Below are positions 16,004-26,699 of a stretch of 64,000 bases of DNA, one piece after another; the stretch's first letter is position 1, and every line of letters starts with the position of its first letter. The translations under genes were made by a program, and so were the position numbers. The stretch lies in the NCBI GenBank assembly GCA_003254925.1, contig QANZ01053196.1, positions 1-64,000 on the forward strand. The letters are read 5' to 3'. The stretch comes from Chamaecrista fasciculata. Taxonomy: Eukaryota > Streptophyta > Magnoliopsida > Fabales > Fabaceae. The notes under the pieces are model-generated. The model did not search any database, was not told the origin of the DNA, and worked only from the letters and a program-made list of their open reading frames with translations.

Positions 16004-18876
16004 ATGTCTTTGTCTTGTTCGTCTTTGTGTTTGGTGGTGGTGGTTCTTGTTGTGTCATCCTGTCCCTTATCATCATCATCATCTTCTGAGGAACATAAAT
16101 TTGGCTTCAAGGAAGGCACAAAGAATGGACCTGAAAATTGGAGCAGTATTGACCAAGAATGGAAAGCCTGTGGGACTGGCAAAATCCAATCTCCTATTGC
16201 TATTTCACAACAAAATGCTACATATGACACTTCCTTGGGACCCCTTAAACCAAATTACAAACTTGCCCCTGCTGTTCTAAAGAACAGGGGTCATGACGTT
16301 ATGGTAATTGGTATATAACTCTAAAACTTTGTGATCCTTATAATATAAATACACTACAATTTAGAGAGAGAAAGAGTTTAATTGTTATTTTTTCTCTCTA
16401 AAGTGCAATGCATTTTACTTTGCAAAAGATCCACTTTCGTAACTCTATATATAGAGAGATCGTACAATGTTGTGATTACATTATTAATTGCTAATTCTAG
16501 GATTTATGTATATATGTATATATTATATTTGCAGATTCAATGGAAGGGGGATGCAGGGGATGTTACCATTAATGGAACTATTTACAAACTCATGAATTGC
16601 CATTGGCATTTTCCTTCAGAACACACCTTGAATGGATCAAGGTGCATGCATGCATATATGCATGAGTTTAGTTTATTTTAAAACATCAACTATTCAATGA
16701 CAGCAATCAAACATTCTCGTATTAGTTATTACACTCCAAAAAGTTTCAAGTGAAGTATCTTATATTTTTATTATAAGTTTTTTTTTATTTATAAGATCTT
16801 GGTCATGCAAAAAAAATAGTTTTTTTAACATTCTCTTTTTTTTATGCCTAAATTTTTTAATATTCTTTTTCTATGCATATAATATTTTTATCACTTATTA
16901 TGTGTTTATTGAAAAGTCTTACAAACAAATAGATCAAAGGTTCATTTTGATCTTAAATGTACGTTTTTATGTTTATTTTAATCTTTTATGTTTCAAAAGA
17001 TTCATATTGATCTTAAATGTTTGCAAAATATTTCATTTTGATTCTAAACTATTAAATGTAATCATATTTTTCTCGTTTCAAGTTTGAATGTGATGAGTTC
17101 AGATTTACATGTTGACCACATTTGCTGACAACACTAACTGGATAGAGAAAATATTCTTCAAAAGCAACACATAGCTTTGAATTTGTCACATTCGAACTTG
17201 AAACTAGAGAAATATGTTCACATTCAATAATTTAAGATCAAAATGAAATATTTTATCAATATTTAAGACTAATATAAACCTTTTGTAAATAATCAAAATA
17301 AAAATTATTACATACATTTAGGATCAAATTGAGCCTTTGACATCAACAAATATAGGAGAATTTTTCCTTAAATATATTCCTTATTACATAAGGTTGACTA
17401 ATTAATTTGTATTTATAGGTATGATGTAGAACAACATTTAGTTCATAAATCCTCAGATGACAAGATAGCTGTTGTTGCCGTTATGTACGAATATGATAGC
17501 TTTGTGGCCGATCCTTGGCTTTCAGTGGTATGAACAATTGAATATGATATCGATGTGCATGTTTCAACGACAATGTTCTATAATGAACTTTGTTGATATG
17601 ATTTTGTTCGTTGTGCATAATAATCATCAAATTAAGAGTTAATCCGAGCCATAATATAAATTTGATGTGTTTTCTTTCTAATACGTAGGTGTATGGACGC
17701 TTAGAGTCGAAGGCGATTGGTAAAAAAGATAGAAATATGGGATTTCTGGACGCAGGAGACAGTGATCTTGATGGAAGAGATTATTTTAGATACATTGGTT
17801 CTCTTACTACTCCACCATGCACTGAAGGTGTTGTCTGGACAGTAATCAATAAGGTTCTTTACTTTTTCTTTGTTTTTTTTGTTCTTGGTCAAAGTGCGGA
17901 TTTGGTCTTCTAACTTTGCTCTAGATTCCAAATTAGTCCTATATCTTTTTTTGTCTCAGTTTTGGTCCCTATATATTTTGAAAACTTCCCACCGTTAGTC
18001 CTATGAGTAAACCCGTCCATTTTATGCCGTTAAATCTGACATGTCATGATGACTAGGACACTGACTTGGATAAGTGGATTGAAAAGGGACCATTCTGCAA
18101 CAAATAATAACATTTTGAATGGAAATGAGATTTTGACCGAGGGCCATTTTTAAAACCTTGTAGCATTAACATCTTCCTCTACATTGTCGAACTCGCCGAT
18201 AGTGGTGGTGTGCTAACCGTGGTGGTCGGGGTAGAGGACAGACGATGGTGGCGGGTCTCCAAAGATATAGGACCAAAATTATATTTTTTTTGTCTCGTTG
18301 AGAAGTTAAATTTGAATTATCTTTTCATCAAATTGAGACAAAAAATATATATATGACTGATTTAAAACCTGGACAAAGATACGAGCCAAATTCACACTTT
18401 GGCCTTTTTTCTTGATTTGAATTATCACTTCATCAAATTGTCAAAATAAAAATATGAGTCCATTATTACTTTATCAAGTTTAAAAGTCTGTATCCTTTCT
18501 CTGTTACAGGTCTATAAAGTCCAAAAGGACCACATGTTACCAATGATACAAGCTGTTCCACAAGTAAGCAAAACAACTATCTATATATTATATAACCTAC
18601 TATATTATAATTATATACTTTTGAGATTCAGCCTTTACTTAATTATTTTATTTTCTAAATCTTTATCGCAACAACTAAAAAAATACATGCACATGCCAAA
18701 ATCCCTAATACAGATTTGTGAGTTTTATACTTTTATCTTTTGGTGTTACGCAGGATTTCCAAGAAAATTCAAGGCCATTGCAACAACTAAACAATAGATC
18801 GATTTGGCATTACGGAAATAAGTCAGATAAGGAAAAGAATATCCGTCTTACCCGCATTAGATATACTGATTTATAA
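16004..18876 (+). CDS. Alpha carbonic anhydrase, copy 1 (nectarin-3-like)
   Basis: Six exons join in frame: 16004-16303, 16535-16641, 17419-17527, 17689-17853, 18510-18563, 18754-18876; 285 residues. The enzyme interconverts CO2 and bicarbonate with Zn2+. The zinc ligands are visible in CHWHFPSEH and EQHLVH, the proton-shuttle His in NRGHDV, and the gatekeeper Thr in GSLTTPPC. The Cys of KACGTGK and of PPCTEG can form the usual disulfide. The N-terminus is a clear secretory signal ([13 protein letters not shown]). I chose the ATG at 16004 over the in-frame ATG at 15956 because it puts the signal at the very N-terminus. The product is likely secreted or plastid-targeted through the ER. Introns 2 and 4 each hold a transposon. 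A paralogue follows 2.3 kb downstream on the same strand. Confidence 0.94.
16924..17353. mobile_element. MITE in intron 2 of carbonic anhydrase copy 1
   Basis: The ends ATCAAAGGTTCATTTTGATC and GGATCAAATTGAGCCTTTGA are imperfect inverted repeats. The flanks AACAAATAG (16924-16932) and AACAAATAT (17345-17353) match at 8 of 9, suggesting a Mutator-type 9-bp duplication. The interior repeats the theme TTTTGATCTTAAATG on one side and its complement on the other. It has no coding capacity and is older than the element in intron 4. Confidence 0.65.
17887..18404. mobile_element. Mutator-type element in intron 4 of carbonic anhydrase copy 1
   Basis: It starts GGTCAAAGTGCGGATTTGG and ends CCAAATTCACACTTTGGCC, the same ends as the elements at 8663 and 57436. 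The flanks TTTGTTCTT and TTTTTTCTT match at 8 of 9. Unlike its relatives, the 518-bp element is not a simple foldback: at about 18150-18260 it holds a clearly GC-richer, non-palindromic stretch, discussed as a finding. Confidence 0.75.
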
Positions 18877-20770
18877 AAATAAAAATAAAAATTGATATAG
18901 TTGCTTTTCACATTTCTTAATTTAATTTGAATTTTCAATGCAACAAAAATATGATTGAATTTTGTAGAAATTATGATTATTCATTTATTTGTATGTTAAA
19001 TAAAATTTCACATAGCTCAGTTTGAAGAAGAGGATAATTAAATGGAGATAAAAAAAATTTCCTAAAGAATGTCATGAGTGTTGAAGGCAAAGATTTGTAT
19101 TTTGTAATGCGAATGAAAGTAACAAAAATTGAGACGCAACATTTCATTTAACAACTAAGTGACATGGCACAATATAGTGCGTTGAGATGCACGATCAGAT
19201 TCTCTTTCTTTAGAGACACTAATAGGATTATGTCAAATTCCCTAGCTTAGTGTGATCATGAAATTTAAGCAATTCATTTTTAGAATTTTTATTTTTTTTG
19301 CCGAACATTTTCATAATTTTATTCGATCTTGTTTGTTAATAGTTTCAAATGAATAAAAAAAAAATTAATAACTCAAGAATCGTTATATTCAAACTTGAAA
19401 TATGAGACATATAATTATATTCTGTAACAAAAAAAGACTTAATAAAAACATTTAGAATCAAATCAATTTTTGAAATATATAAAATAAAAATAAACTTAGA
19501 GATATATATTATCTTTCAATTTAAACATTCGACCATTTTTAAATTTTAGCCATTCATTTTTATTTATGTAGTGATACTATTTCTTTAAAGCTCCTTTAAA
19601 AAAATAATGAATACAAACTTAATTTATTACAAATTAAGGATAAAATAAAAAAAATTGGGTAACGAATATGAGCAAATGATTAATTTTATCTATTTCTTTT
19701 TTTTATGTTTCCAATTATTTAAATGGTTGCATTTTTAGTTGAATCCCTAAATCCGTTAACTTGACAGTTGATTGTCTTGTCAATTTGTCTGACACGAAGA
19801 TGGGTCCTCTTGTATGGGTTGCAAAACCCCACATTTGTCAGTTGATGTTTTTTCTAGTTTTCTTATTGATGCTAGGGAGAGATTTGATTATTTTGTTGGG
19901 TTTTTGTTTGTACTGTGCTTGGTTTTGCCTTGCTTTTGAATAAATTGTGTTTCAAGCAAATATATATATATATATATATATATACTTGCAAATTGCAATG
20001 ACACAAGAAATTATTGATATATTGTATTATTATTTAAAATATTAGATGATCAATTTAGTTAAAAATAATGTAAGATTAATGATATTAATGAAAACAATGT
20101 AAAGTCTCTCGTTGAAAAAATCATGAACAATTAACTTTAAAAAAATTCATATATATATAATCACAATAAAATTTCAGTCAAAAAGCAAAAGATTATGCCG
20201 TAACACTTTCAAATATTCAATGAATTGCGAAAGTATGGCAGACACATATTGCAATCTCACGTAAGGCATTTTATCAAACTTCGATTGGAAAGTAAACTAG
20301 ACTAAGAAAAGCACAAAAAGTACAAATGAAATTATGTTTTTACTAATTATGCCCTTGCTAATAATAATATTAATAATAACATCAACATTAAAAACTTGGC
20401 TTTTAAGTCGTAAGTTCTAATGAATCGACATGTCTTTTCCATACGTTTGAGAATGTCTCACATAATTTCTGCTGTAAGTTATATCTCTGTCTGTAATTCT
20501 AGCCGTTCAGTTTTTAAATGATTTTTAAAAAATTAAAACCAAAATTAATTGGGGTATTTCAGTTTAAGACTTTTTTATATGCATGCGCATTGTTAGGTGT
20601 TACTGCTTTTTTCTCATTTTAATGATCGAAACAGATATTATTAAGAGTTGAAGTCTTGAAGACAAATCACTGAATTGAACTAATTATTAGGCTAGAGTTT
20701 GGTGAATTAAAAGATCTTGTATTGGTAAATATTTGTTAATTATACTACTTCCCTGCCAAATAACTCATCC

Positions 20771-20819
20771 AACTCCTAAATTTTAGCTCTGGCCAAAAAA
20801 AAACTCCTAAATTTTAGCT
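20771..20819 (+). mobile_element. Tail-only micro-insertion (18-bp direct repeats)
   Basis: AACTCCTAAATTTTAGCT is found at 20771-20788 and 20802-20819, perfectly repeated. Only CTGGCCAAAAAAA (13 nt) separates the copies. The repeat is longer than the insert, which argues strongly for a target duplication rather than chance. Confidence 0.65.
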
Positions 20820-21012
20820 AACAAAATTAACTATATGTCTGTTGAGTGATGATCTAGTATTTATAATTTCTAAAAACCCATTGAAACTTAAAAATCAATT
20901 TTAGAAGAAAAGTGATAGAGAAGAGGTTATAGAGCTAAGCTAACACTAACAGTTTGAGAGATTTGGCCAAAAAAAAAAAAAACTATTAGAAAGTTTGGAA
21001 CAATATTGGAAC

Positions 21013-21076
21013 AAGAAAGTTAATTGGTATGTTATTATAAAAAAAAAAACAAAAAAAGAAAGTTAATTGGTATGTT
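21013..21076 (+). mobile_element. Tail-only micro-insertion (21-bp direct repeats)
   Basis: The 21-bp sequence from AAGAAAGTTAATTGG to TATGTT occurs at 21013-21033 and 21056-21076 without mismatch. The 22 nt between are ATTATA followed by A-runs broken by one C. It has the longest duplication in the set. It sits about 110 bp upstream of the start codon of carbonic anhydrase copy 2, just 5' of its TATA box. Confidence 0.65.
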
Positions 21077-21105
21077 TTTTAGGAGAAGATTGGTTGATTT
21101 ACATA

Positions 21106-21113
21106 TATATAAA
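21106..21113 (+). promoter_or_regulatory. Probable TATA box of carbonic anhydrase copy 2
   Basis: TATATAAA lies 83 bp before the ATG at 21189. A transcription start near 21140 would leave a leader of about 50 nt. The assignment rests on sequence and spacing only. Confidence 0.45.
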
Positions 21114-21188
21114 GAGATTAGAGAGAGAGAAGCTCTCTATGGTTCATCTCAATTGTTAATTGTCTCTGCATCAACAACGTTATTAGCT

Positions 21189-21338
21189 ATGTCNNNNNNN
21201 NNNNNNNNNNNNNNNNNNNNNNNNNNNNNNNNNNNNNNNNNNNNNNNNNNNNNNNNNNNNNNNNNNNNNNNNNNNNNNNNNNNNNNNNNNNNNNNNNNNN
21301 NNNNNNNNNNNNNNNNNNNNNNNNNNNNNNNNNNNNNN

Positions 21339-21404
<66 letters not shown>

Positions 21405-23151
21405 ACTCGGTTTATATAACTAAACATTTTTGCTTTCTTTTGAATATGTGGATTTTGTGAATGGATTTTCAATTTTTGTTGTATTTGGACAGATAATGAA
21501 TCTACTTTCAGCTACAAAGAAGGATCAAGAAATGGACCAAAGAATTGGGGCAGAATTGACTCGCAATGGAAACTATGTGGGGATGGAAAATCACAATCTC
21601 CAATTGATCTTTCACAATACAAAGCCAAGGTTTTCCCTCCTTTGGAAAAACTTCGAAGAAATTACAAGCCAGCCCCTGCTGTTATAAAAAACAGGGGTCA
21701 TGACATTATGGTATACACAAACATACATATATATAGATAGATATATATATCTTTTCATGTTTGAAAGAGTGATTAATTAATATGATACTAATGGTAAGAA
21801 ATGTTTTCCTACTATGATATGATATTTGCAGATTCACTGGAAAGGGGATGCAGGGAATATTAACATTGATGGAACTTATTACAATCTTATACAGTGCCAT
21901 TGGCATTTCCCTTCCGAGCACACTTTCAATGGAACAAGGTGGGTTTAATTTGTTTCAAGACATCAATAACAACAACATTCTCATGCCTATGCCTCTCTTT
22001 AATCTTTATAGAAGTTTGATTTAGAGAAAATTTATCTTTTAGACCCTGAATTTATACCAAATTATATTATTTAATCCCTAAATTTTGAAAATATACTTTT
22101 TGGTCCTTGAAATCTTCAGAAACGTAAACTATTTAGTCCTTGAAACGTTTTTTTTTATGAGGACTAAATAAGAAATCCCGGGACTGAAAAGTATATTTCC
22201 TATATCCTGAGACTAAATTGTAATTCTGGGACAAATTTAAAAACTAAAATGTATATTTTAACACTCACTCAGTTTTCACCTTGCAGGTTTGACTTGGAGA
22301 TTCATTTAGTTCATGAATCCTCAGATAAGAAGACAGCTGCTATTGCGATTTTGTATAAATATGGCCACCCTGATCGCCTTCTATCAAGGGTATATGACAT
22401 GCATGTTTCATGAATGATCTCTGTATAAAACTGCAAAATTTCATGTCCTGTCTACTATTACAAATTTAAAGAATATAGCACAAGTCAAACCACAAATATG
22501 TAAAGATTTATCTAATTACATAGAGCTCATTTTATTCTTAATTTCTGGAAGGTGTTTAACCGCATAAAATCGATTGGCAATAGAGAATCAGATCTGGGAA
22601 TTATTAACCCAGGAGACATTAAGTTTGGGAGCAGAAAGTATTTCAGATATATTGGTTCTCTTACTGTTCCACCATGCACTAGTGGTGTTGTCTGGACAGT
22701 ACAAAACAAGGTTCTTAACTTTTACTTTGTTCTTATAAATTATACACATACCTTGTGTCTGTAGCATTTCTACTATATATATATATATATATATATGTTT
22801 TTATCTGTTACAGGTGAGGACAGTCTCAAGGGAGCAAGTGAGAGCATTAAGAGATGCTGTTCATGATGTAAGTAAAGCAACTACTTATGTACTACTACAA
22901 CAAAATACTAAGATTAAGCATCAACTAATTTCTGTTCAAGAATTTCTTCAGTTAATTAATATAAGCTTGGGGATCAATCATATTAATATTAAGATGCTGT
23001 CAAAATTCATGAGTATTACTGAAGTAGCATTTTGTGTTTTATAGTTTACAGTTTATATTTTGGTGTTGCACAGGGATTCGAGGAAAATTCAAGGCCAACT
23101 CAAGAACTAAATGGAAGAACAGTTTGGTTTTTCGGCAAAAATAACAAATGA
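21189..23151 (+). CDS. Alpha carbonic anhydrase, copy 2 (first exon mostly in an assembly gap)
   Basis: The ATG at 21189 is followed by two known bases and then 145 Ns, so the signal-peptide exon is not readable. After the gap and a CT repeat, six exons join in frame: 21493-21710, 21832-21938, 22287-22389, 22552-22710, 22814-22867, 23074-23151 (238 readable residues). Zinc ligands are in CHWHFPSEH and EIHLVH and the shuttle His is in NRGHDI, so it should be an active Zn enzyme. The gatekeeper region reads GSLTVPPC where copy 1 has GSLTTPPC: the catalytic Thr is kept but the next residue is Val. Unlike copy 1, an extra intron separates the signal exon from the domain (acceptor before 21493). 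Copies differ at many positions, so the duplication is not very recent. Confidence 0.9.
21194..21338. other. Assembly gap (145 N)
   Basis: This unresolved stretch covers most of exon 1 and part of intron 1 of carbonic anhydrase copy 2. It directly abuts a pure CT repeat, so the gap was probably caused by the microsatellite. Confidence 0.99.
21339..21399. repeat. CT microsatellite
   Basis: About 30 perfect CT units run from the edge of the assembly gap. The repeat lies in the presumed first intron of carbonic anhydrase copy 2; its true length is unknown because of the gap. Confidence 0.95.
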
Positions 23152-23688
23152 AGCCTAAAGTATTTGCTTTTGGAAAACAGATCCGCTGCAATATGGCTCT
23201 GATGAAGTATGTAAATTACTTCATCTAAGCCGTCCATCTTAATGATGAAGTACAAGATCATTCAAATGGATGACTCAGATGAAATAATTCACATAGAGCT
23301 ATACTGTAGCAGATCCTCTCCCCTGCTTTAGTCTTTTTTTCACCTCCTCACATTTTGATTAGTTGTAATTTGGTTTGCAAATAAGTAAGCAGTGAAGATA
23401 TATTATGGATTAATGGTATTTATGCTATGTAATTTTGTTAAATTTTTATATATCCATAGAAAATAAAGAACGGTGGTGTTATAATGACAACCTAATAGAC
23501 AAAACAGAAGTTAGGGTGCAAATTGTGATGAAGCTGAATCACTATCAACTCACTTGAATTCTTAACATGTAAGCACGAGGAACAGCGGTAAATGTAAAGA
23601 AAAGCGGTAAATACAGTACAAAGTCTAGAAAACTCAAGCAATTGCAGCAAACACCGTTCGCACGACACATAGGCAAACCAGTATTTTC
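23152..23688. other. Convergent spacer between carbonic anhydrase copy 2 and the penta-EF-hand gene
   Basis: It holds the two 3' untranslated regions. An imperfect hairpin about 23170-23310 pairs GATCCGCTGCAATATGGCTCTG-like sequence with CAGAGCTATACTGTAGCAGATCC-like sequence, with ATGAAGTA and TACTTCAT inside. I cannot say whether it is a small MITE or a 3'-end structure. No other gene is seen. Confidence 0.45.
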
Positions 23689-26515
23689 CTAAGCAATTAG
23701 GAATGGCAGAACAGTCAGCATAAACGACTCATAGGTGAATGTTGCAGAACCAGAATAGTTGGTGTCCTTCTCCTTGAATTTTTCAGTTAGTCCCTGCAAT
23801 TCCCATTATTCCAAGTCAGACCATATATCTTATTTCATGATATACAAATACATCAACCTTCCATAAGTTAATATCAACATAAACCATTTAATTAACAGAT
23901 TGTATCATTCATTGATATGGAAATAAGAGCAGGGTGATTATGTTTAGTGTATTAGATATAATCCCAAATCATTTCTCGGGTAAAGATTTATTTTTTTTGG
24001 GTGAGTTTACTCGCAGCATAATGCTTTAAATCATGCATTTGGGTGCCTTTCAAAATATTTAACAAAATCTATTCATCAAATTATTTATTCACCGTTCAAG
24101 ATGAATAGGATATTAACAACAACCAAGCAAAAATTTTCCATGTGTAATTGTGTGAATCTACATACTCCTCAATTAAAAATGTCCAATGATACCAAGGCAA
24201 AACCAAAAACAAGTTTGTATGAAGTTAAAATAGAGTGTGATTTGAGAGCTCACCTTAACAGTAAGACAGCACCTGCATCACCAAACAAGAAAAACATAAA
24301 ATAATCAGCACAAAATAATCCCATATATATATATAATTCTCAACGATGGTATAGATAACCAAAAAATGGCGGAATAAGTAAAAAAACAAAGACCATACTC
24401 GATGAAGTTGTCATATTCAATAGCCTTGCTTTTCCCACCAGTTTTGTCAAACTTGGAGACGAGCAAATCCAATACCACTGGTGAGACAGCAAAACCCATG
24501 TTCAATAGTGCATCCCTCAACTCAGATGAATCGATTTTGCCACTCCTATCCTTATCAAATCTCTCGAAAATAGACTGACGCAAACAACACCAAGTCAGAA
24601 TAGGTGCAAAAAGAAGGGAGTATGAAAATTGTGAAATTGAGATTATCAGAATAGTAAGTAGTACCCTCCAATTCTGAAGGCTGTAAAATAAAGAAGTGAA
24701 TTCCTTGGGTCCTGCATTAAAGGGTCATTGGGTCAACGAATTCCAAAGGTCAGATAAGTAAAAAGCTCAATAAAGGATGATGCCTCGTTTCATGAGATGC
24801 ATGCACAAAAACAATGACCAGCTGGGTCACTTTGGGATTGCTTTCTGATTACTGCATTTGGCTTATTTTAAGCTAAAACTGTTTCCTACAGGAAAAGGTC
24901 TTGTGCTATATGGGCTTCTCATATGGTTGACTTTGACATAATTAACATTAAAATTTACAAATAGTACAAATGTGAACTATTTAAGTTTTTTTGGGTGAAA
25001 ACTATTTTAGTATTTAACTGCTGCTTGATGTTACATTATTACTTTACATTATTTAAAGAATAATTAGGTTGAGAGACGCGTATATTCATTCACTCTCTTT
25101 AAAAGACATTCTGTCTACTTAACACCCACTCACTGATCAGGAAAAGGGTTATCTTTTAAAGGGAACGAAAGGATAATAAATTAATAATGGTGTCTCTTTT
25201 TAACTTTTAAAAGAAAAACACATGCATATTCTAAATTAAAAAACTAGTAGCAGCCAACCAAAAAAAAAAAAAACTAGTAGTAGAAAATAACGCGTGGATT
25301 CCAGTTCTACCAGTGTTATAGAGGGGCCGGCCGTACACGAACAAACCCAACAAAAGTCAAACCTAACCTTGAGAAATAGTTAAATTATGAGTAAACTAAC
25401 AATTTGATCCTGAAAGATTATCGAGCTGAAAACTCAATCCCTGAAAGATTAAAATATACAATTTAGTCTCTGAAAGATAAAAAAAATATACCTTTTAGTC
25501 CCCGAAAGATTAAAACGGTATACTATTTAGTCCATAAAAAGAACTAATTAGTATACTATTTTGATCTTTCAAGGACTAAATTATACATTTCAATCTTTCA
25601 AAGACCGAGTTGTCAGCTTAGTGATCTTTCATGACCTAATTGTTAGTTTACTCTTACATTATCTACCAAGTCCCGCGTAAAATTTATAGTTAAGTAGTAC
25701 CATAGCCCAATCCAAAAAGGGGCATTATGGTCATTTAGATTCAATTTAATGACTCATGATCCAAAAAAAAGAAGCCAACGCAACCGCCACGTGTCCGAAC
25801 GGAGACCCACCGACATCTATCGCCGGACGTCTCGTCCGGTGAACCCTAGGCGGCGACACCGCGCAATTCAGCACAATAAAGCGGAGAAACTTCTCGTCTT
25901 CGAACGAAAATGAATTTTCCCCGCCCGAATTTCATTCCGAAATCAATTAATTTCTAAAAAAAAAAAAGCAAAGATAGAAGTTTATCGAAAAAGAGTACCA
26001 ATCTTCCTGGTGTTGGTGTTAGTAAAGTGATACATGAGAAGATGAACAGTCCTCAAGCTAAAGCTCTGATTATAGGAAGACAAAGCCATCTGCATCTCCT
26101 TGTCGTCGATCAATCCACTTCCGTCTTGGTCCGCCATTTGGAAGCACGCTATCACATTCGGATCTGTCCCCGGAGGAAACGCCGACGGCACCAGCGACGC
26201 GAAAGGGTTTCCGTACGGATGCGCCGACGACGGCGGGTAGCTACCTCCTCCTCCGGCGGCGGCGGCGCCGTGGGATTGGTATTGATCTTTGGGTGGTTTC
26301 TGATGACCGGTAGATGCTTCGTAGGGAGAAGCGTAAGGAGCGGATACCGGAGCGTAGGGATTGCCTTGGCCATGTGGCGGTGGTGGTGGCGGCGCGGCGC
26401 CGTAGGGGTTGGCGGAGTACGGCGGAGCCGAACCGTAGGGTTGGGTCGACGGCGGCGCGCCGTAATTGTAACCGTAACCGGATCCGGATCCGGGTTTGTT
26501 TGGATAGTTAGACAT
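23689..26515 (-). CDS. CML49/50: Penta-EF-hand Ca2+-binding protein, CML49/CML50-like
   Basis: Five exons join in frame on the minus strand: 25999-26515, 24665-24711, 24399-24574, 24254-24272, 23689-23793; 287 residues. The first 110 residues are a Gly/Pro/Tyr-rich low-complexity tail (repeats like APPYSANPYGAAPPPPPP), as in the plant relatives of ALG-2, peflin and sorcin. EF-hand loops are DQDGSGLIDDKE (residues 129-140) and DKDRSGKIDSSE (195-206); the later hands are degenerate. The C-terminus AFMLTVLPFLIA-like (here SFMLTVLPFLIA) is typical. The protein is slightly shorter than the Arabidopsis pair because of a shorter tail. The exon of 19 nt is unusually small but restores the family sequence exactly. 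The role is Ca2+-dependent membrane or partner binding; partners are not inferable. Intron 1 (1.3 kb) holds a MITE and a GC-rich patch. Confidence 0.93.
24975..25010 (-). mobile_element. Tail-only micro-insertion (11-bp near-perfect repeats)
   Basis: AACTATTTAAG (24975-24985) and AACTATTTTAG (25000-25010) flank 14 nt that read TTCACCCAAAAAAA on the minus strand. One mismatch in the repeat makes this a weaker member. It lies in intron 1 of the penta-EF-hand gene. Confidence 0.4.
25241..25280 (+). mobile_element. Tail-only micro-insertion (at least 10-bp direct repeats)
   Basis: AAACTAGTAG occurs at 25241-25250 and 25271-25280; the true duplication may extend into the A-run. The insert starts CAGCCAACC and continues as As. 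CAGCCAACC resembles the 3' end AAGCCAACA of the SINE-like sequence at 59480-59570. Confidence 0.5.
25389..25653. mobile_element. Foldback MITE, Mutator type, in intron 1 of the penta-EF-hand gene
   Basis: GAGTAAACTAACAATT at the left end and AATTGTTAGTTTACTC at the right end are exact complements. The interior alternates the CTGAAAGATTA theme with its reverse complement. The flanks TTAAATTAT and TTACATTAT match at 8 of 9. The element is 265 bp and non-coding. Confidence 0.8.
25775..25880. promoter_or_regulatory. GC-rich patch with G-box and hairpin in an intron
   Basis: In otherwise AT-rich intron sequence, about 105 bp are GC-rich and hold GCCACGTGTCC (G-box/ABRE core CACGTG), a perfect hairpin CCGGACGTCTCGTCCGG and a telobox-like AACCCTAGG. 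It begins about 120 bp downstream of exon 1 of the minus-strand gene. It could be an intronic enhancer, an alternative promoter or an unrecognised leader exon; the sequence alone does not decide. Confidence 0.35.
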
Positions 26516-26583
26516 GATAAGACGGATGGGTTTTGTTTACTATTCGGATTTCAGAATCCGCTAGCCTTGTTCAAGAATCAAGA

Positions 26584-26590
26584 TTATATA
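26584..26590 (-). promoter_or_regulatory. Probable TATA box of the penta-EF-hand gene
   Basis: The minus strand reads TATATAA about 70 bp upstream of the ATG at 26515, a normal distance for a short leader. The assignment rests on position and motif only. Confidence 0.45.
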
Positions 26591-26655
26591 AGAGCAAGGA
26601 AAGTCATAAGCGCGTCAAAGTCAAAACACGTATAGTAGGCCCCACGTTTCGTTTC

Positions 26656-26699
26656 AAGAGTTCACTTTTTTGTTTTTTTTTGGTGAAGAGTTCACTTTT
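26656..26699 (-). mobile_element. Tail-only micro-insertion (14-bp direct repeats) in the penta-EF-hand promoter
   Basis: AAGAGTTCACTTTT occurs at 26656-26669 and 26686-26699. The 16 nt between read CACCAAAAAAAAACAA on the minus strand. It lies about 140-185 bp upstream of the start codon of the minus-strand gene, just upstream of its probable TATA box. Confidence 0.6.

Larger units (their letters stand above)
18877..21105. other. Spacer between the two carbonic anhydrase genes
   Basis: It is AT-rich, with a TA microsatellite at about 19962-19983 and two tail-only micro-insertions (20771-20819 and 21013-21076). No further carbonic anhydrase exon or other gene is visible. Only short, non-conserved frames are open. 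Confidence 0.55.

Noticed and set aside
21024-21472. Frames crossing the N gap with Leu-Ser or Arg-Glu repeats
   Set aside because: They are only translations of the CT microsatellite and Ns.
26027-26635. Long plus-strand open frame of 202 codons opposite the penta-EF-hand gene
   Set aside because: It is the antisense shadow of the GC-rich first exon; its Arg-rich composition comes from complementing Pro/Gly/Ala codons.
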